Assembly: GCF_000252125.1 (NCBI RefSeq)
Contig: NZ_AHKF01000018.1
Location: 186,001 to 250,000, forward strand
Origin: Flavobacterium frigoris PS1
Lineage (GTDB): Bacteria > Bacteroidota > Bacteroidia > Flavobacteriales > Flavobacteriaceae
Direction: 5' to 3'
DNA: 64,000 nt
Both the position numbers and the translations under genes were made by a program. Under the pieces are notes generated by a model that was not told the origin of the DNA, made no database searches, and worked only from the letters and a program-made list of their open reading frames with translations. Shown here piece by piece: positions 62,041 to 64,000 of this stretch. Position 1 is the first letter of the stretch, and each line of letters begins with the position of its first letter.

Positions 62041-62477
62041 ATGAAAAAAGGAATAATTAAAAGCCGAATATTGGAAGATTGTATCTAAAAGTGGAATGAG
62101 CTTATTGCTAACTTTAAAAAGCGATAGACTGAAATAAACGAACATACTTTTTGCCCAAATGAATCTGCTAGCCAGAGAGAAGATCTTAGGGCCGGCAAAT
62201 ATGAGCTACTCAAAGCATTGGGTGATGAGCTTGCTTTTGCGCAACAAGAATTCATATATTTAAATTCATTAGACGTAACAAAAGATGAGCCTGGAGCAAT
62301 TGTTGCTACTGTTCAATTAACTATTTTATAGGTTTTTTTGAGAAAGTAGGAATAGACGGAGAAACAATTGTTAGTATTTCAACCCGAGCTCCTATTTACG
62401 ACGAAATGATTGGTTTACAAAAAGGAAGTTCATTTCAATATAATGAAACAAATTATGCCATTGGGGGTTTGTATTAA
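62041..62477 (+). pseudogene. Decayed GreA-like (transcription elongation factor family) gene
   Basis: The frame from ATG 62041 resembles the small GreA/GreB-like proteins of Bacteroidota (about 140 residues), with DLRAGKYELLKALGDELAFA near the middle and FQYNETNYAI near the end. It is broken by TAA at 62086-62088, TAG at 62125-62127 and a frameshift near 62317-62325, after which the reading frame continues NYFIGFFEKVGIDGETIVSI to TAA 62475-62477. A perfect -7 element TATTTTTG (62009-62016) lies upstream, so the promoter may survive. The family assignment rests on overall pattern and is moderately sure; the broken state is plain. Confidence 0.72.
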
Positions 62478-62676
62478 AAGAGCTGTGCAAATACCACTAT
62501 ATTTTCGGAAAGTTAATCTTGAAGTTTTTGGCTTTTGTTTGAAAGTCTATGCCATAATTTTTTTTGTGTTTGAACATTAGCTGTACCCTAAGGCTTCTAT
62601 AATGAATCTTTACTTTTCGAGTAGCTATGCCTTTTAGGAAAGAGTTTCATTGCTTTTACCCGCAGTGAATACGTTA

Positions 62677-64000
62677 CTATTTATTGAAATGCTTTTGTAT
62701 TAATGCTAGTAAATTTTCTTTTTTAATGGGTTTTGAAATATAATCGTTACAGCCCGCAGCTTTTGATTTTTCAAAGGCTTCGATATGTACAAATGCTGTT
62801 TGTGCAATGATAACAACGTCTTTGTTGAATTGTCTTATTTGCTGCGTTGCTTCGTATCCATTCAATACAGGCATCTGAATATCCATAAGTATTAAATCGA
62901 TGTCAGGGTTATTGCGACAGACTTCTATAGCTTCACTACCATTCCTTGCTTTTAATATTTCTTTACCGAACATTTTACAGGTTTTATCAAATAAAAATTC
63001 GGATATTCGATCATCTTCGACAAATAATATTTTTAGGTTTTTACCATAAAGACTATTAGTATCGCATTGTAAAACATCTTTAGTAACTATTTTTTCTTCG
63101 TCTCTAAAATCGTATGGCAAGGTAAAATAAAATATAGATCCTATGCCAACTTCACTTTCTACCCATATTTTACCGCCAAGCATTTCTACATAGGCTTTCG
63201 TAATTGACAAACCCAATCCTGCTCCCTGATGCGCCATTTTATTAGTAATGTCGGCCTGAATAAAACGTTCAAATATAACGTCATATCTGTCTTTTGGAAT
63301 TCCAATTCCTGAGTCTTTTACATAAAATTCAAGGTAGTTACCCTTATGGACATAGCCTAATTCAATAGAGCCTTTATTGGTAAATTTAATTGCATTTTTG
63401 ACAAGGTTGGTAAGAATAGCAAAAACTTTTTCACGGTCTGTTTTAATTATAATTTCACTATTAGGTAAAATGTTATTAACTGAAAGTTGTACTCCTTTAA
63501 CTTCGACTTCTAGCTTGAAAAGAGAATAAATGTATTCGAGCTGTTCATTAATATTTGAACCCTTTAGGTCTAGCAACATAAGCCCGGATTCTATTTTCGA
63601 AATATCAATAATATCGTTTATGATATTGAGCATACGGGCACCACTTTTCTCTATTATTCGAATGTAATTTTGTTGTTCTTCGCCTGTTAGTCCGGGCTCT
63701 TTCAATAAGTCTGCAAAACCAAGAATTCCATTCATTGGAGTTCTTATTTCATGCGACATATTAGCTAAGAATGCTGATTTTAGTTTGTCGCTTTCTTCCG
63801 CTTTGTCTTTTGCTATGATTAATTCGATTGCACGTTTTTCCTTTTCTTCATTTTGAAATGCAAGCTCTTTGTTAGCAACACCTAATTCGGTTGCACGTTT
63901 TTCTTTTTCATCGTTTTGAAAAGCAAGCTCTTTGTTGGCAATGCCTAATTCAGTTGCACGTTTTTCTTTCTCTTCGTTTTGAAAAGCAAGTTCTTTGTTA
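62677..64000 (-). CDS. Hybrid sensor histidine kinase, C-terminal part (runs off the window)
   Basis: The visible 441 codons hold a kinase core and receiver domain of a hybrid two-component sensor; the N-terminal sensing part lies beyond base 64000. In order: a coiled linker of 21-residue repeats (63797-64000), HisKA with the phosphorylated His in ANMSHEIRTPMNG, HATPase with NLVKNAIKFT, DSGIGIPKD and GAGLGLSITKAYVEMLGGKI, then a receiver domain with ILFVEDD, the phospho-acceptor Asp in LILMDIQMPVLNG, and the Lys of DYISKPIKKE. No transmembrane helix is seen in this part. No output domain follows the receiver, so the phosphate is probably passed to another protein. Confidence 0.93.
   Translation of the reverse strand, partial: NKELAFQNEEKEKRATELGIANKELAFQNDEKEKRATELGVANKELAFQNEEKEKRAIELIIAKDKAEESDKLKSAFLANMSHEIRTPMNGILGFADLLKEPGLTGEEQQNYIRIIEKSGARMLNIINDIIDISKIESGLMLLDLKGSNINEQLEYIYSLFKLEVEVKGVQLSVNNILPNSEIIIKTDREKVFAILTNLVKNAIKFTNKGSIELGYVHKGNYLEFYVKDSGIGIPKDRYDVIFERFIQADITNKMAHQGAGLGLSITKAYVEMLGGKIWVESEVGIGSIFYFTLPYDFRDEEKIVTKDVLQCDTNSLYGKNLKILFVEDDRISEFLFDKTCKMFGKEILKARNGSEAIEVCRNNPDIDLILMDIQMPVLNGYEATQQIRQFNKDVVIIAQTAFVHIEAFEKSKAAGCNDYISKPIKKENLLALIQKHFNK
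63797..64000 (-). repeat. 63-nt tandem repeat in the kinase linker
   Basis: The coding sequence repeats every 63 nt (starts of the shared GCAAGCTCTTTGTT word on the plus strand at 63860, 63923 and, with one change, 63986). Each unit encodes 21 residues, NKELAFQNEEKEKRATELGI plus A, i.e. three heptads, fitting a continuous coiled coil joining the sensor to the HisKA helix. At least three units are visible and the window ends inside one. Confidence 0.88.

Noticed and set aside
1-64000. Search by eye for tRNA, rRNA, CRISPR arrays, insertion sequences, prophage, and toxin-antitoxin or defence genes
   Set aside because: No T-loop-like GGTTCRA tRNA signature, spaced repeat arrays, transposase or nuclease genes were recognised. 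The only tandem repeat found is the coding one in the kinase.

Overview
The window looks like a chromosomal segment from a low-GC member of the Bacteroidota, most likely Flavobacterium or a close relative. Three things point there: gene content (DUF5606 beside def and mazG, fused ccoNO, OstA-like protein, LUD protein beside ftsH and cdsA); promoters of the TAnnTTTG type; and starts with little Shine-Dalgarno signal. No phage, CRISPR array, insertion sequence, rRNA or tRNA was seen. Most of the window is core and metabolic genes, so there is no obvious defence or secretion island.

Layout: 1-626 is the 3' end of malate:quinone oxidoreductase. 678-6611 holds a FUSC-family membrane protein, then def, DUF5606, mazG and an amino acid permease. 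6626-18029 is a microaerobic respiration block: a Crp/Fnr regulator divergent from ccoI, ccoS, fused ccoNO, ccoQ (58 codons), monohaem ccoP, ccoG, ccoH, a TauE/SafE-like membrane protein and a DUF465 protein, followed by convergent hemN. 18105-25827 carries DUF349, aroE, a TPR protein, a class III aminotransferase and an OstA-like protein, all on the minus strand. 26124-27992 is a lipoprotein alpha-amylase. 28087-33661 has an envelope lipid group (LUD, cdsA, psd, acyl-CoA-binding protein, lipoprotein superoxide dismutase) and ftsH with rsfS. 33756-43961 has birA, an SRPBCC protein, pyrE back-to-back with a NUDIX hydrolase, an M14 peptidase, a DbpA-like helicase, PhnA, coaD, ddl, a PASTA protein and an RluD-type synthase. 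44078-53374 is a more variable run of small and stress genes (AlkB, two GNATs, VOC, transglutaminase-like, DUF389, NhaA, LLM oxidoreductase). 53555-64000 has yaaA, an EmrAB-TolC-type efflux operon with its TetR regulator, a second TetR with two oxidoreductases, a decayed GreA-like pseudogene and the C-terminal part of a hybrid histidine kinase that runs off the window.

The most informative signal is regulatory. A 16-bp palindrome, TATGA-N6-TCATA (one arm TCATT before hemN), lies before ccoI, ccoS and hemN. In all three its centre is exactly 36.5 nt from the last base of a TAnnTTTG-like -7 element, which puts it near -41.5. The neighbouring Crp/Fnr protein keeps Cys at three of the four E. coli FNR cluster positions with identical spacing, has Ser at the fourth, and has an altered recognition helix. 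Together these predict a local oxygen-responsive circuit with its own DNA specificity. Other points of interest are two copies of a dispersed hairpin repeat with a variable core, a 7-bp divergent pyrE/NUDIX arrangement, and a 21-residue tandem repeat in the kinase linker.
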